Assembly: GCA_030762175.1 (NCBI GenBank) | Contig: CM060833.1 | Span: 7,443,001-7,507,000, forward strand | From: Metallyticus violacea | Taxonomy: Eukaryota > Arthropoda > Insecta > Mantodea > Metallyticidae | Direction: 5' to 3' | DNA length: 64,000 nt | In this document: piece after piece, positions 13,901-27,200 of the stretch | Layout: the number at the start of each line of letters is the position of its first letter | Position numbering within the stretch: the first letter of the stretch is position 1 | Translations under genes and position numbers: made by a program | The notes under the pieces: generated by a model | What the model saw: only the letters and a program-made list of their open reading frames with translations | What the model was told of the DNA's origin: nothing | The model's database searches: none

Positions 13901-16900
13901 AAATCGGCCCATAGCGATTTACTGAAGCTCTTGTAAACACTACAAATGTTGTTTGATTAGAGATTTTCGAAAATATCATGCCTTATACGTCTGAGGTGAC
14001 ACGTAAATGTATCGTAGGAAGTAATAATAATAATTGCCGGTCAGCCATCATTCAATTGTTTCCTAAATTTCTCGGAAAATGACATAATATACATAAAGGG
14101 CAGTGTGTAATACGGAGATCATCAATGAATGTGCGTAGTTATTATTGCATGTGAGTTTGATATCCGGTAAACACAAATTAGTTAGGATCCAGTTATCTAA
14201 ACCTAGTGCACAAATTCTTTGCGCGTATTTCTTTACGAAACTATGTCATAAATTTTAATACTCGTTAATGATGGTAACTTCAATACTCGAAATAACGTTA
14301 AACTCTTTATACATATTTTATTTCTTTGAAAACTATGTTGGCAATACCGAATTATTTGAAAAAGCAGTGATCGCAAACAAAACATGTAGGAAATTAAGTT
14401 CGTAATAATTTGAATTAAATACAACATTGCAACAGCATCTGCTACAGAAGATAATCGCGGTGGAATCCGAAAACCACTCGTGAAATAATTTAAAGCGTTT
14501 TTGAAACTTAAGGTATGGACAAGAAAATATTTGTAAGGTTTCTGTTTCATATAAACATTTTATGGGTGAAACACCCTGATGCTGCAGTATGTTCCATGTA
14601 ACTATTTGAACTACTTTATTTTGTACTCATGTTAAAATATCAACAGCAAAGAAAATGTCTACGGTTAAGCTGTAAAAAGTGAAAAATGTACACTAAATAT
14701 CCTAATAAATAGCTAAAGTAAAGCATATGAAATAAAGTTTAGAAATGATGTTAATGCGAGAGAAAGGGATGTGTAATGAGGGAACCATATGGCTTATTTA
14801 TATTCAACATTTGACGACAAAATCTGATTTATCAATTAAAGGTGTCAGATAGAGAAATAAACGTTAAGCATTGGCTCATGCTGAAATTAGAAACCTTTTC
14901 AGCCTATAGAAATTATTGCATTTTCTTTAATGCGACAACTTTGGCATTTCACACACAAAATCTCAACTGACTATGCATTTCATAAAAGGACTTTTTTGGC
15001 AGTTAATTCTCTATGAAAAATAAACGTCACACTTTGCACAGATACTACTTTCTCGCTAATATTAACTTAAACACTTGCATTTCAATACACACTGCACAAG
15101 TTCTTACCGGAACAGGGGTTTCTAAGTCAACTTGCATGTCTTCAAACGCACGAAAATGAGATCAGTTTGAATTGTTTTTGCAACAGGAGCCGATAAGCAG
15201 ATAATTAACACTAGAGAAATATTAGTCAACTTTACGCCGACATTAATTACGGATTCCACACCAATGAAACGAAACTTTCTAACAACAAGCCAATAAAACA
15301 AACACAAAAATCACACGTTTCTTCAGAAAGCTCTGCATGGGGGAGGTCAGGACGATAGTGCGACGATGCGCCGCCATCTTGGACCGACGCTGTAGAGCGC
15401 GATCGTCCGGGGGAGCACCGCCGTTAGGAGCGGGGGGGGGGGACAGGATAGCAGTGGCGTGAATAAAAGCCCGCAGCGAAATAAACTATCCGACCAAAAC
15501 ATGCTATTTACTTATAAGTTTACGAATTTTGGATCTAACCTTTACTGTCAGTTGCAATGTATTATCAACATGTTTTTAGAAAGTACACATGCATTGTAGT
15601 TTTTATGCATATAGAGTGAATGACCTAAAACTACCATCGCGAATATTTCTGAAAAGAAAGGTGCAAGTGAGCAACAGCTAATCAGTGTAGCCCACACAAC
15701 AGTTCTAACAATTATTAGTACAAGGTTAGTTTTATTACTCCTCCCAAACACAGTACCTATTAACTTCAAGAAAATAAAACTCAATAGATTAGAATGTCCA
15801 TATTTTTTTTAACGATTCTAAGCCAAGTAGTTTGCGAGATATGGTCATAAGCTTGAACTTTCAGACCTTTTGTACAGAATCACATTATCATTAGGCGAAA
15901 AGCAATACATTTCCCGGATTGTTAGAAATATTGATCACACTTTGCCTACAATTTAAGAAAATTATCAGTTGTAGGTTGTCCTGGAAAAATTCCGAGCCCT
16001 AGTCATACGACACTGCTGTGTCTCTGTTTAACTGCACAGATACTACAGGACATATGAACATTCATCCTCATAATTTTGTTTATCTTTCTCAAAGTATTGC
16101 CCGTTGGATGCAACGCACCTGTCGCAGCGTTTCTGTCAGTCTTCAGACACATGCTGCAAACTATTTTTGACAGATCATTCAGAATCACCTTCACGGCCTT
16201 CATCACTGCTTATGATGGTAAATACCTCCCACGAAGATGTTTCCTCAATTCAGGAAGGAGGAAAATGTCTTAACAGGTCTAAATCTGAACCACAGGGAGA
16301 GGGAAGTGAGATATTCAGCAATATCAATAGCGGTGTCCGTAGGTGCAGCGCCAATCTCTGTAGTATTGTTCATTTGCAGTTGTACATGCTAGTAAATCGT
16401 TTCTTCAATATCAAAAAAGCGATTTTTGTGTGTGTGGTTTTTTTTTTTTTTAAATATCTTCTTTATTTACTACATGCTCCATTACTATAATAATTAGTAA
16501 TACTACATGCATTGCTATCATTTCATTGTTACATGTTATCCTTAATACTATTTTTGAACATTGTTTCATTCTTATTCTAACCTAATCATATTTGAAGATT
16601 ATCTAAATTGGTTATATTTGAATGCTTTTACATTATCATTCTCAGTCACCACATTTCCTATACTATTAGTCAATTTGTGTTAATTTGAAAACTGTCAAAA
16701 TTTCTACTGTTTACAAAAGTTTTAAACTGTTTATTATATTTTAGAACAAGTTCACTATCGCCTAGTTACTTTTGCTACATCTTTCCGAAATATTTCTCGC
16801 TCTTTCTTCAAAATTTTGCAGTTCCACAAAATGTGTTCCACCGTTTGTATACCCTCCTGACATACACATAATGCGTTCTCTGCTATTTTGAAGCGATGAA

Positions 16901-19683
16901 ATAGGTTCCAAATTTCCCGTTTCCTGAGAGGATCGCTGTAAGATTGGGGCTTAGAAGAATGTTGGTTTTTAGCCTTTTAGCTACAGTTAGGAAATAGGAT
17001 TTTGTAATCGCTCCGTTCGTTGTCATTTGCCACTCTGTTTCCCATAGTTGCTGACTTTCTTCTCTTAATTCATTCCTCACTTCACATTTTGATAATCCAC
17101 TGCAGGTTTGCTTTTCGCTGCTTCTTTAGCGAGTCGGTCTGCTATTTCATTTCCTTCATTGCCGATGTGTGCTTTAACCCAAGTAAAATGTATTTCCCAG
17201 TGTTCTTGTTGGAGTGATTTTAACTTCTTCCTTATTCTTTCACAGAGGTTACCATGTTTTGTGTAGTTGTTAATTAAATCTAATGTAATTCGACTATCCG
17301 TGTGGATTGCTGCTGTTCGTTTGTTGAAGGTTGCGTTGTCTATGTTTCCCAACTGTTCCAGGGCTCTCAAAATGGCGAACTGCTCGGTTTGATTATTTGA
17401 GTATTTTTGGTGCAGCTTATACCGTAGTTGATGAACTGGCATATTATTAATATACATTATTATTCCTGCCCCCACACCTGCCTCGCTTTTGCTGCCATCG
17501 GTGTATATCTTCAGTGCATACTCTTTGTCATTTTGTTTCTCCACTATTTTAGGTATATCAGCAGGGTGAGGCCATTCCCTGTACGATGTTTCACTGTCTA
17601 CCGCTTGTCCTGCATTTATGATTGGTCTTTTCTCGATTCCTCTTGTGAAATTGTGTAATTTGGCGATTTCTTTGAGTGCTATCGTTACTGGAATTATACC
17701 TGTGTGTGTGTGTGTGTGGAAGAGAGAGAGAGAGACCGCACGTGCTTTGCTGTTTGCTTTCACAATCGAATGATGTAGCCTAGTTTCGTTAGCATTGATT
17801 TCAACTGCATACAAACCTGCACGCGATCGTCCGTTTGTACGGGAATCAGTAGTGCCGGAACCTACCCTGCACAAACACCTCTCATGTGCAACTTTTCAGC
17901 TACCAACGTTTAGATGACACCCAGTGACATCTTCACAATTTCTGACAGTTTTCTTATGTATTAGTGGATCCTCTCTCACAATGAAAGCAACGGTGTTGAT
18001 GTTGAGAGCACAAACTACAGCGCCGGGTTCGCCTTCCTTTGAAATTGATTGCCACCGTCCCTTCTTTAAACTAACTTCGACCTGTGCAATATCGAAAAAC
18101 ACTCTCCATACGCCTCAGCTGAAGGTTTGTTGAAATGGCACCAGCATGTTGTTCGTCACGTGTCACCCCCATTTGCTGTAGATGGAAATGAACATGTCTC
18201 AACTTGCACACCTCTCACAGGCGTGAACCAGAAATGACAGAAATATTTACATAGTAGATCCCTTAGCGTCGAAAGTTTCATCAATATGAACGGCTATTAG
18301 TAAAATTCTAGAGCAAAGTAATTTATTATTACCAGGGCAGTTCAAAAAAGAACGAGAGTAGTTTTTACAGGCACAATTTCTCGGGCTAAAATTTAATTTT
18401 AAAGTATTTTGTTAGCTTAATGCGTAATGTGCACGTGGTACTAGTCATCTTGTTGTAACTTCAGGTTCCCACCTATAAGAGGTGCGCGAGTTGAGACATG
18501 TTCAGTTCCGCCTAGAGCAAAATTGAGGTGACACCGGACGACAACACGCTGCTCTGAAATTCTGTTCTCGTCTCTACAACTCTTCAGACCTATGGAGAGT
18601 TTGTTCTTCCCTATAGCACAGTTCGAAGATGGTTTAAATTTGTAACGAGGGAAAACAATCAATTTGAATGGAAGGGAAGGTGATCTAACGCCGCTGTTGT
18701 CATTGTGAGAGAGAATCGTCGATTTTCTGAAAATTTCACTGGGTGTCATATGTTGGTAACTGAAAAAAGTTGCATATGAGAGGTGTTTGTACGCGGTAGG
18801 TTTCAAGACTGCTGCGTGCAGGTTTGTATGCAGTTGAAGATGATGCGGAGTTTCTTTTAAGGGTAATCATTGCTACATCATCTCGATCCTGAGAGTAAAC
18901 AGCAAAGCTGGGTGTGGAAACCATCATCAACACCCCTCTTCCCCCCAAAAAGCAGTAGTTATTGCTTCTGCATGTCGCACCTGCACGCACAACTGTGATT
19001 GAAAACTCTGTAACACGTCACAAGCAAAAGCCCACATTTCTGTGCAACAGGCCGATAATTCACGAAGCAGTGGTGAAGGCCGCGGAAGCGATTCTGAAGA
19101 ACCTTCCAAAAAGGGTTTCTAGCATGTCTTTGAAGACTGGAATGGATACTACTTAGAAACAAAGTTATGTTGTTAAAAAAGTATGGTAATTCTTTATTAA
19201 AACAGTCCTGAAGACTCTACAATATCAACCGTTAAGTATTGGCGGCTGTTGCAGACAATTGATGTTATCAAGTGCAATATTTCGGAGGCCGGATATAGTG
19301 TTTCTAGAGTAGTCAATGCTCAGTAATCAATGTACTAGCTCTCCTAGTTTGCTTGCTGTTTCTACTTAGTAGGTCAGGGTGTTATAGAATGTTTTAATAA
19401 GAACTTTACCCAGTTCTTGACCGGTGAAGTTCTTCTATCTTATCTGATGTTCTTTCTTAGTTCATTAATATACTGAGGTTCTAACAGTTTTATTCCTAGT
19501 GCCCCAGTAAGGTTCTGGTCCTATTAAGTCAATTTTAGTTTTTTCTCCAGTTTATCTGCTGCTTCATCCACTTCTATGCTCTGATGTTCATGTATTCAAC
19601 AAAGTTCTAATTGACAGTCACCGGGTTGGTAGTGGATGTCGATTATATTTGCCACTACAAGTTCCTATGGACTAACGCCTACG

Positions 19684-19765
<82 letters not shown>

Positions 19766-22700
19766 TTTTTTCAGGTTGCAAAGGTTACGACTAGTTTTTT
19801 TTTTTTTTTTGGATAGTTTAAGGACGCTCTTTAACATCTCAGGTCATCGGCGTCCCAGGACCGACATGACTAATGTAATGGTTTATTGAATTACTCTGAA
19901 TAATTCTGACCAAAAGACGCTCGAAGATCCAAGTTCATGTTTTTTCACACTGAAAAATGTTAAAAACATTGAAAAAGCGTTTCACTCAATACATCATAAC
20001 TTACATTATTCCCTTTCAATTGCCACCTTATGGTCCAAGCTAAGGATTGAATTCCAACATTCATCCTCACAATCCTTCAAAGTACTCTCCATCTCTCTCC
20101 ACACACACAGTTATAGACGGTGCAACCACTTGTCAAAAGCACTGCGGTACTCGGACTGAGATGTTGTCAACAGAGCTGAATTTATAGCTTGACAAGGTCC
20201 TGCATTCGCTTAAAAGGTTTTCCAGTAATGGCAGATTTCGCTTGAGCAAACAACCAGATGTCGCACGGTGCAAGATCACGGCTGTAGGGTTGCACTTTGG
20301 CGACTTCCAGTTTCCCCAAATTTGCAGCTATCTTGTGAAGAGACGCATTGTCATGCAAAAACAATAGACTTGAAGTTCCTGTCTTTGGACACCGCCGTTT
20401 TAGCTCTTCAAATAAAGAATACAAAATATAAGTGCCAAAGTATTCTCTATTCATTGTCATTCCTTCTGACATATGTTCAATTTCTAATGATTTTCCTTCA
20501 TAGTTGACGAAAACAGTATACATTCGATTCCGAGAACGAAAATCTTGCACTTGGGTCACTCTCATTTACCTACACAAACAATTTGACTGCATACAACTAG
20601 AATATTAGACACCATTTGAAACTCCATATACTACACTCTTTCATCCATAATTACCAAGCAGCAATTAAATATATATATGTTTCAAAATACTTTAACAAAC
20701 GTTTCTACTTTAGTAAATTTCTCAGGAATATAATGGGCAGACTATTTCTTGCATGATGTTAGTCTGACGGTTACATGACAGAAGTTTATATTGCTGACAA
20801 ATGCGGTATATTTCTGCTGCAAGTCGCTATTTTGTTTTTCTTTCTCCTTGGTGAAATCAATAATTGGTCAAACGCGGATGAAACTGCACTGAATTGAGGG
20901 GAGGCTATGAAGAAGGGAAAGAAAAAACAAATCTTATAATTCTTATTTTCTTTCTTAACACGTTACAATTGAGGATGGTAAATTTCCCTTGAGTACATCA
21001 GGCAGACTTGAAGGTTGAGTATGCAGTATGTATGTCTGACCCAGATATCAAACGTTACTGCACGCGAGGGCAACTGCATACAAAACTTCGTGCCTTTATT
21101 CTTCATCAGAAGATGGTCCATGATACCATTAAGGTACGCTGTTCACACTTTGCATTTTATGTCAAGCTGTCGGAATTTTCCTATCAATTACAAAAATGAA
21201 CTTTTAAACGAAGAATTCGTGTCAGCTTCAAAGTTGCATATAAGAGAAAGTCCGCGTCTAGAGAGTTTTGCTGATCAACCCTAGCCGAAAATTCAACTGC
21301 AAATCATTCAACCTAAAGTTTCTAGAAGTATTTGAAAATAATGAAACCGAACGCGTTTGGAAGGTTAGAAGCAACATTTCAGACATTTTCAGCAATAAAT
21401 CGGTCATTCTAAACGAACTAGAGGTGTGAGATTTTTACGCAAATGTCAGCGATAGCGTAAATGTTGGTATGATTTTATTCTGTCAGCTATCGCAAAATTC
21501 CCACTACATAGCTACAGGTGTTGTTGGCCATGAAGAGGTGCTCAAAGAATGTTCTAGATTCATTTTAGTCAAAACAAAGCTTTCAAGAGACATTATCTGG
21601 CGCGTTTGTCAACTCAACGTTACATCTACACTTGCTTTGCTCAGAAATTATGAGTTTATATTTTCCTGTCATGTCTCTGAAATTAAACGAGGGGCACTCT
21701 AAACTTGTTTACAATAGCGGAGTTTTACTAATTCCGCGCAAATTTTGACCACGTCCATTTATGGACAAAGACAGACTGCACGGTTTTGGTGGAAGAAAGG
21801 CATGAAAACTCCAGAAATGCATAGACGTTTAATTGCGATGACCGTTTACAACTGGGTCAATGGTTCATCAGCTGCAGGGAATCTGCACAACGGAATAGGA
21901 GTACTGATAGTTAACCAACATTGCCATTTCCCAGGAACATTGAGATTGTCTGAATTGCTTATGTCTTATTGACGCATGGCCTAATGAACTGGAATGTCAG
22001 ACAACAACCCTGCACACCATTACCCACGACGATTTGAGTATGAAAATGGTGCGCGCGCATTGATTTCCATGGAACTTGACGCAGGCACAGAAAGACAAAA
22101 GTGTTGCGTAATGGAGATCTATTTTTTTTTTTTTTTTTTTTTTTTTTTGGAGAAGCTGATGATTGGTGATGAGTCACGGTGTCAGAAAGTCCAATCCATG
22201 CAATGGAAACATCCAGGAAGTCCCCGGCCCAAAAAGTTCGTGCTGCTTCATCTGCGGGCAAGCAAATCACCTGTGACACTAATACTGCTATTGGACTGGC
22301 TTCCTCAAGGGACGATGACCCTTACACGAGATACACCCAGAATTCAGCAACGGCGAAAGGAGAAGTGATCGACAAGAGTGTTCCTACAAGCAAATACTGG
22401 AGAGGTACTCTAAACTTAGTCCTCGGAGGTACCCTAAACTTATTTCCTATCTTAATTATTTACAAAACTGTGCGTTTATTACATTGCGTTTTTCAAAATG
22501 TTTCATTGTCAAACGCTACAGAAACCAGTGCTGACGAAATTTATAGCAATATGAACTACAAGAGACACTACAACAGAACATCGTTCTTAAGCCAGCGTAC
22601 GTAAAAATGCCCTGTGGGACATTTAAACTTTTAAAATATTTGTGGGATGTCTGATTATTTTAAAAATCAATAAAAGAGTGCATCCCCCTGTTAGGGAGGT

Positions 22701-24219
22701 TTATCGACTGCAACTAGGATTAAGATTATTTTCTGTTTAGGACAAAATATGCTGTCGACAATGATGGTGCTTTGTTTTGTTATATTTAATCCAAATTTTC
22801 TAGCAAGGGGCCAGACTTGCATAGAGCGCTGGTTTAACTCTCGATATCTCCTTAAATCTTCAAGCCATGACAGAAAATCGTGCAGTCACCCATATCATTC
22901 CTAGCTATGGCATAGGACACATGTTACATAAGTTAAAATGTTGACCTTGTTGGAAATCTCCGACTGCCCTAACTCTGACGTTTGTCACTATCGGTCACAT
23001 GAAAGGCAAATGTGGGAGTTGTTGATGAACCTGCGAATCACGTGATGGGGTTGCAGCAAATGTTCGCCCCAGTGGATCAATACCAGAGTGGGGATAAGGC
23101 TGGGGATGGGGGAGAGGGAGTTCGGGCGTCGCGACGCCTGGTCAATAGCAACATCCCAATTACGTAAAACTGTGCATCCTACATGGCGCCGTTTCGAATC
23201 CTGGTTATGCACCATGGGAAATCACGTTAGTAAACTCCCGGTTATTCGTGCACACTGCTCTATTTTCTTAACTTGGAGACTTTCTAGTACACGGTAAAAC
23301 AATGCAGACGGCTGTCCAGGTTGTGCTGAATAGTCGAATTTTTTAACCCCCTTCATGTTTTCCTTTCCATCTGGTCCAATAAAGAAAGTTTACTACACCT
23401 AATGTTACAATTATATACTAACGTTGACGTATTTTAATTTACCCACAAGCACTAAAAATAATGTAAAAGTAGAATATGTAAAATGTTTACTTATGTAATG
23501 CAGTGCTAGAAGCATGGCGAGAAATTTTAAACAGAAAGACAACGCTTTCAAAGCTTAAGAAACGCAAAAAATCATAGCTCCAAAGCTAATGCCCTGCTTA
23601 AAGTCAATGAATCACCCACGGGGAATGTGGGTCAGGAAAGTGCAACCTTGACCTTGCTTACCACGGCAGAATGTGCGGCGCTAGCTACTAAGTATTCCCA
23701 TTACTTACAATGAAACGGTTGCGTTTATTTTCAAAACCATAAGAGCAACATAGAAGACGTTCCTTATTTTGAGATAAAAAGATAGCCTTAAGGCGAAAAG
23801 GCTAAGAAATTATAAGCCTCTTTTCTTATTACAATTGGAAAACCTATTTTAGTCGATCGTACTTTGTCATCATTTGTTACCATTTTATTGTACACATTGT
23901 CGCTTCATTGTTATATATCGCAGAGAAATAGAAAAACAAACATTTATGTGCAATCAGATAAAACAGTGACCAATGTTATAAATTAAAAAGTTTCTAAAAC
24001 TGTCAACAATGTTATAAATTAAAAAGTCACTAAAACTGTCACCAATGTTATAAATTAAAAAGTCACTAAGTTGTGGTCACTTTAAGCTTCAGTATTCATG
24101 TTCTGTGATTAGGGCTACCAAATTGTCAAAGTGAGAAAAGAATGCACTTAGCAATGACTAGGCCCGAAAGAAAACTTGTAACATTCACATCCCATTTTAG
24201 GAATAATGTTGATGATGGT

Positions 24220-24297
<78 letters not shown>

Positions 24298-27200
24298 ATG
24301 GAGAGAGAGAAGAAAGAAAAAGAAAAAAAATACCAAAAAATGGTTAAATTTCATTCGTGATGCTATGAGTCATGCTTATTTTAAACAGTCGGTCCTGGTG
24401 GTCTAGTTGTAACCGTACTTGCCTACTAAACCCAAGATTGCGGGTTCAAACCCGGCCAGGATCGATGGATTTTTTTCGGGCGTAAAAATTCAAAGTATGA
24501 CTTCCTTCGGAAGGGAAGTAAAGCCGTGAGTCCCGTGTCGTACATTTACGGCATGAAAAAGAACCTCAAGCCTGAAAAAAGAAGCCTCTGAGCAAAATTT
24601 GTCTTTTCACCCTCTGAATTGAATGGGACGCTGATGACCTGAGATGTTAAAGAGCGTCCGTAAATAAAACAAATCAAATTATTTTAAATAGAGCATCGCC
24701 TTGTATCGTCTGAAAAAGAAGTCATATAAATCGGGGTTCTGGCAAACGCACATTATACACGTTTTACTATTTTCTAATGTTCTATTAACAATGGCAATAA
24801 TGACGTTAACCAATAAACGCGCTATCATTTCCCACCAAAATGCTGCTTATGTTATGAATCAGGCCTGTTTGCGTTCTATGACGCGTTTGCTCTGCGGAAG
24901 GGGAGAGAGAGAGAAAGGTCGACGGAAGTACGTCATGAAACTGCGAAGGAGATATCGCCAACATACTAATGGGATCGAACATATCTGCGATTAAAAAGCC
25001 ATAAAGCAAATAGATATTCCATGGATATGAAGAATCATACAGCAAATAGCGATTATAAGAATACAGAAACAATATACTATAAAAAGTAACAATGAAAAAC
25101 TTACAACAGAGAATAGTAATGCGGGGGGGTTGGGGGTTGGAAATCATGTAAAACTATTCGTCAAACACAAAATGAGGGGGCATTAAAGAAATAAAGCGTA
25201 ACCGTTAAAGTATTAATGCACATATTTCAAGTAAAGCCTTGAAAGTACGAGTTTTAACAATTTCTAATTTAACCTAACTCCTTCTGTAGCTCTTCGTTAA
25301 ACTTACACCTCCGTCATGACATTTTACCTCCCTTGGCTTCATCCGACACAAGAAACTAACAAAGTAATTCTCCAGCAGTTTCGCTGAACTTCGTTTCGTC
25401 AACAGCAATTGTCGAATTCAAAGCTGTTTTCTTTCAAGCTAGTCAATGCGCGTTCTAACACTCTTGTAATTGTTGGATAACATAAAAGAAGGAAAATTTA
25501 CTTGAGCTTTAAATTGCAACGAAATTGTGGAACGCATGTTTGAAACTCATATCGCTCTATCTGCGATAGAATCCCAAATGAATCTCCATTTACGAACATG
25601 ATTTGCATAACTTAAGTACCTCTTTACCCAAAAAGATCTTCTGTAACTGAAAATATGGAAAACAACTCTTCTTTGAAAGTTGTATAAAACGTTAACTTGA
25701 GTTTAGGGTACAAAATTAACCATCAGTTACACTCAACTTGGAAACGTTGGTTATATAAATACTAATCTAAGATTATTTCATCTTACCTCAAATTAAATCT
25801 AAATAGCGAAATTTCACAAGTTGAACCAAAAACTAGAGTTTAGTCATTATTAAATAAAAAATTTCCCACAGTACAGAAGTATAACAACTTCATTTGTAAA
25901 TAAAATGCTGAGCACATTATTTAAATTTCATATAGATAAAGTTTATCCAATGTTTCGCTTTTCATTTCCGCGCAATAACATGTTAAAATTGCATCAATTA
26001 TAGGTTATTAACCTCATACATGCCAAAAAATATATACACACTTTCACGGTAGATATGTATTTAATATATTTCAAAGTTGGACCAAAAAACAACAGTAATG
26101 TGTAGTATGATGTTCTGTAAACAGATGTGAGTCATATTACATTATGATAGCGTTGCTACGTGACAGGTAAATCAATAACGAGTGAAATGAAGGCAAGATT
26201 ATCTTTTGATGATCTGTACACAGATGTGACTCACAATATGTTATGCTAGCGTTGCTACAACCAAAGGAGCCAAGATTATTGTTTGAACAGTGGAAAGTAA
26301 TTTTGATGTATCCAAAGGCCTGGATAGGACGAAGAGATCCGACTGAGTTTCCACCGCGTTCTCCGGATCTAACTCCGTTGAACTTCTACCTATGGGGAAC
26401 TCTTAAGGATGTTGCATACCGCAGAAAACCAGTTACACTGGCAGCACTTCGGGAAGAAATTGAAACGACATGTGCTGCAATCGCTGAGGACACTTTCGCA
26501 AACGTTACTCAATCAGTAGTTCAACGTACTCAGAAGTGTATCGACGTGGGCATTTTGAGCAACTGTTGTAACTGTAAAAGTCTAAGATGATTAGTGCTCA
26601 TCATTTTCTGTTTGTGTGAATTCAGTTTTGCTATGTTAATACAGTTTTTTTCTTTGCTTGAAGTGTGTATACATTTTTTGGCACCCTCTGTAGTTCTTAT
26701 TATCCAGACATTTCATTCAATATTTCAAAATGCTATTTTACTTAGCAAAAGATGTGGAAGAACTGGAACATATTTTACATCCACGATTATAGTCACAAAC
26801 TATGCGAAATCGTGCTCTGAATTCGATGTTCATGATGTCACTAGTTTCGGTTCTATGCAAAAGAGAGTTTCTAAATAGTTATTGGAGGTATATTAAAGTG
26901 AAGAAAGGAACGACCAGTAGAATTATTCATAAAGTTACTACAGAATTGCAGCTCTGAGACTTCAATTCATTAAAATGTCAATCGAAGAGGGTTATGTTCG
27001 GAAAGTGATGCCAAACTTGTATAACATTCACAACTTTCCTAAAGTGGTAGGTGCTATAGAGCACATATATGGGGATAATAATGCAGAAGTGTTAAGAATA
27101 GAATTATACTCTTTGGTAATTTCCCCTCGTTTTAAGTTCTTTATCTTTATTTGTGTTCCAATCAGTTTTTATTTATTTATTTATTTTCAATTATTCCCTG

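Noticed and set aside
14233..14550. 105-codon hydrophobic ORF, chemoreceptor-like in appearance
   Set aside because: Not preserved in the homologous repeat at 12.0 kb and lacks any receptor signature.
17699..17874. N-terminal extension of the RNase H ORF
   Set aside because: Crosses a TG/AG repeat into an unrelated inverted-repeat arm; homology to the LINE starts only after the simple repeat.
19611..19889. Poly-Leu ORF resembling a membrane segment
   Set aside because: Produced by the TTA microsatellite and a SINE T tract.
24142..24406. Poly-Asn and poly-Ile ORFs on both strands
   Set aside because: Produced by the AAT microsatellite.
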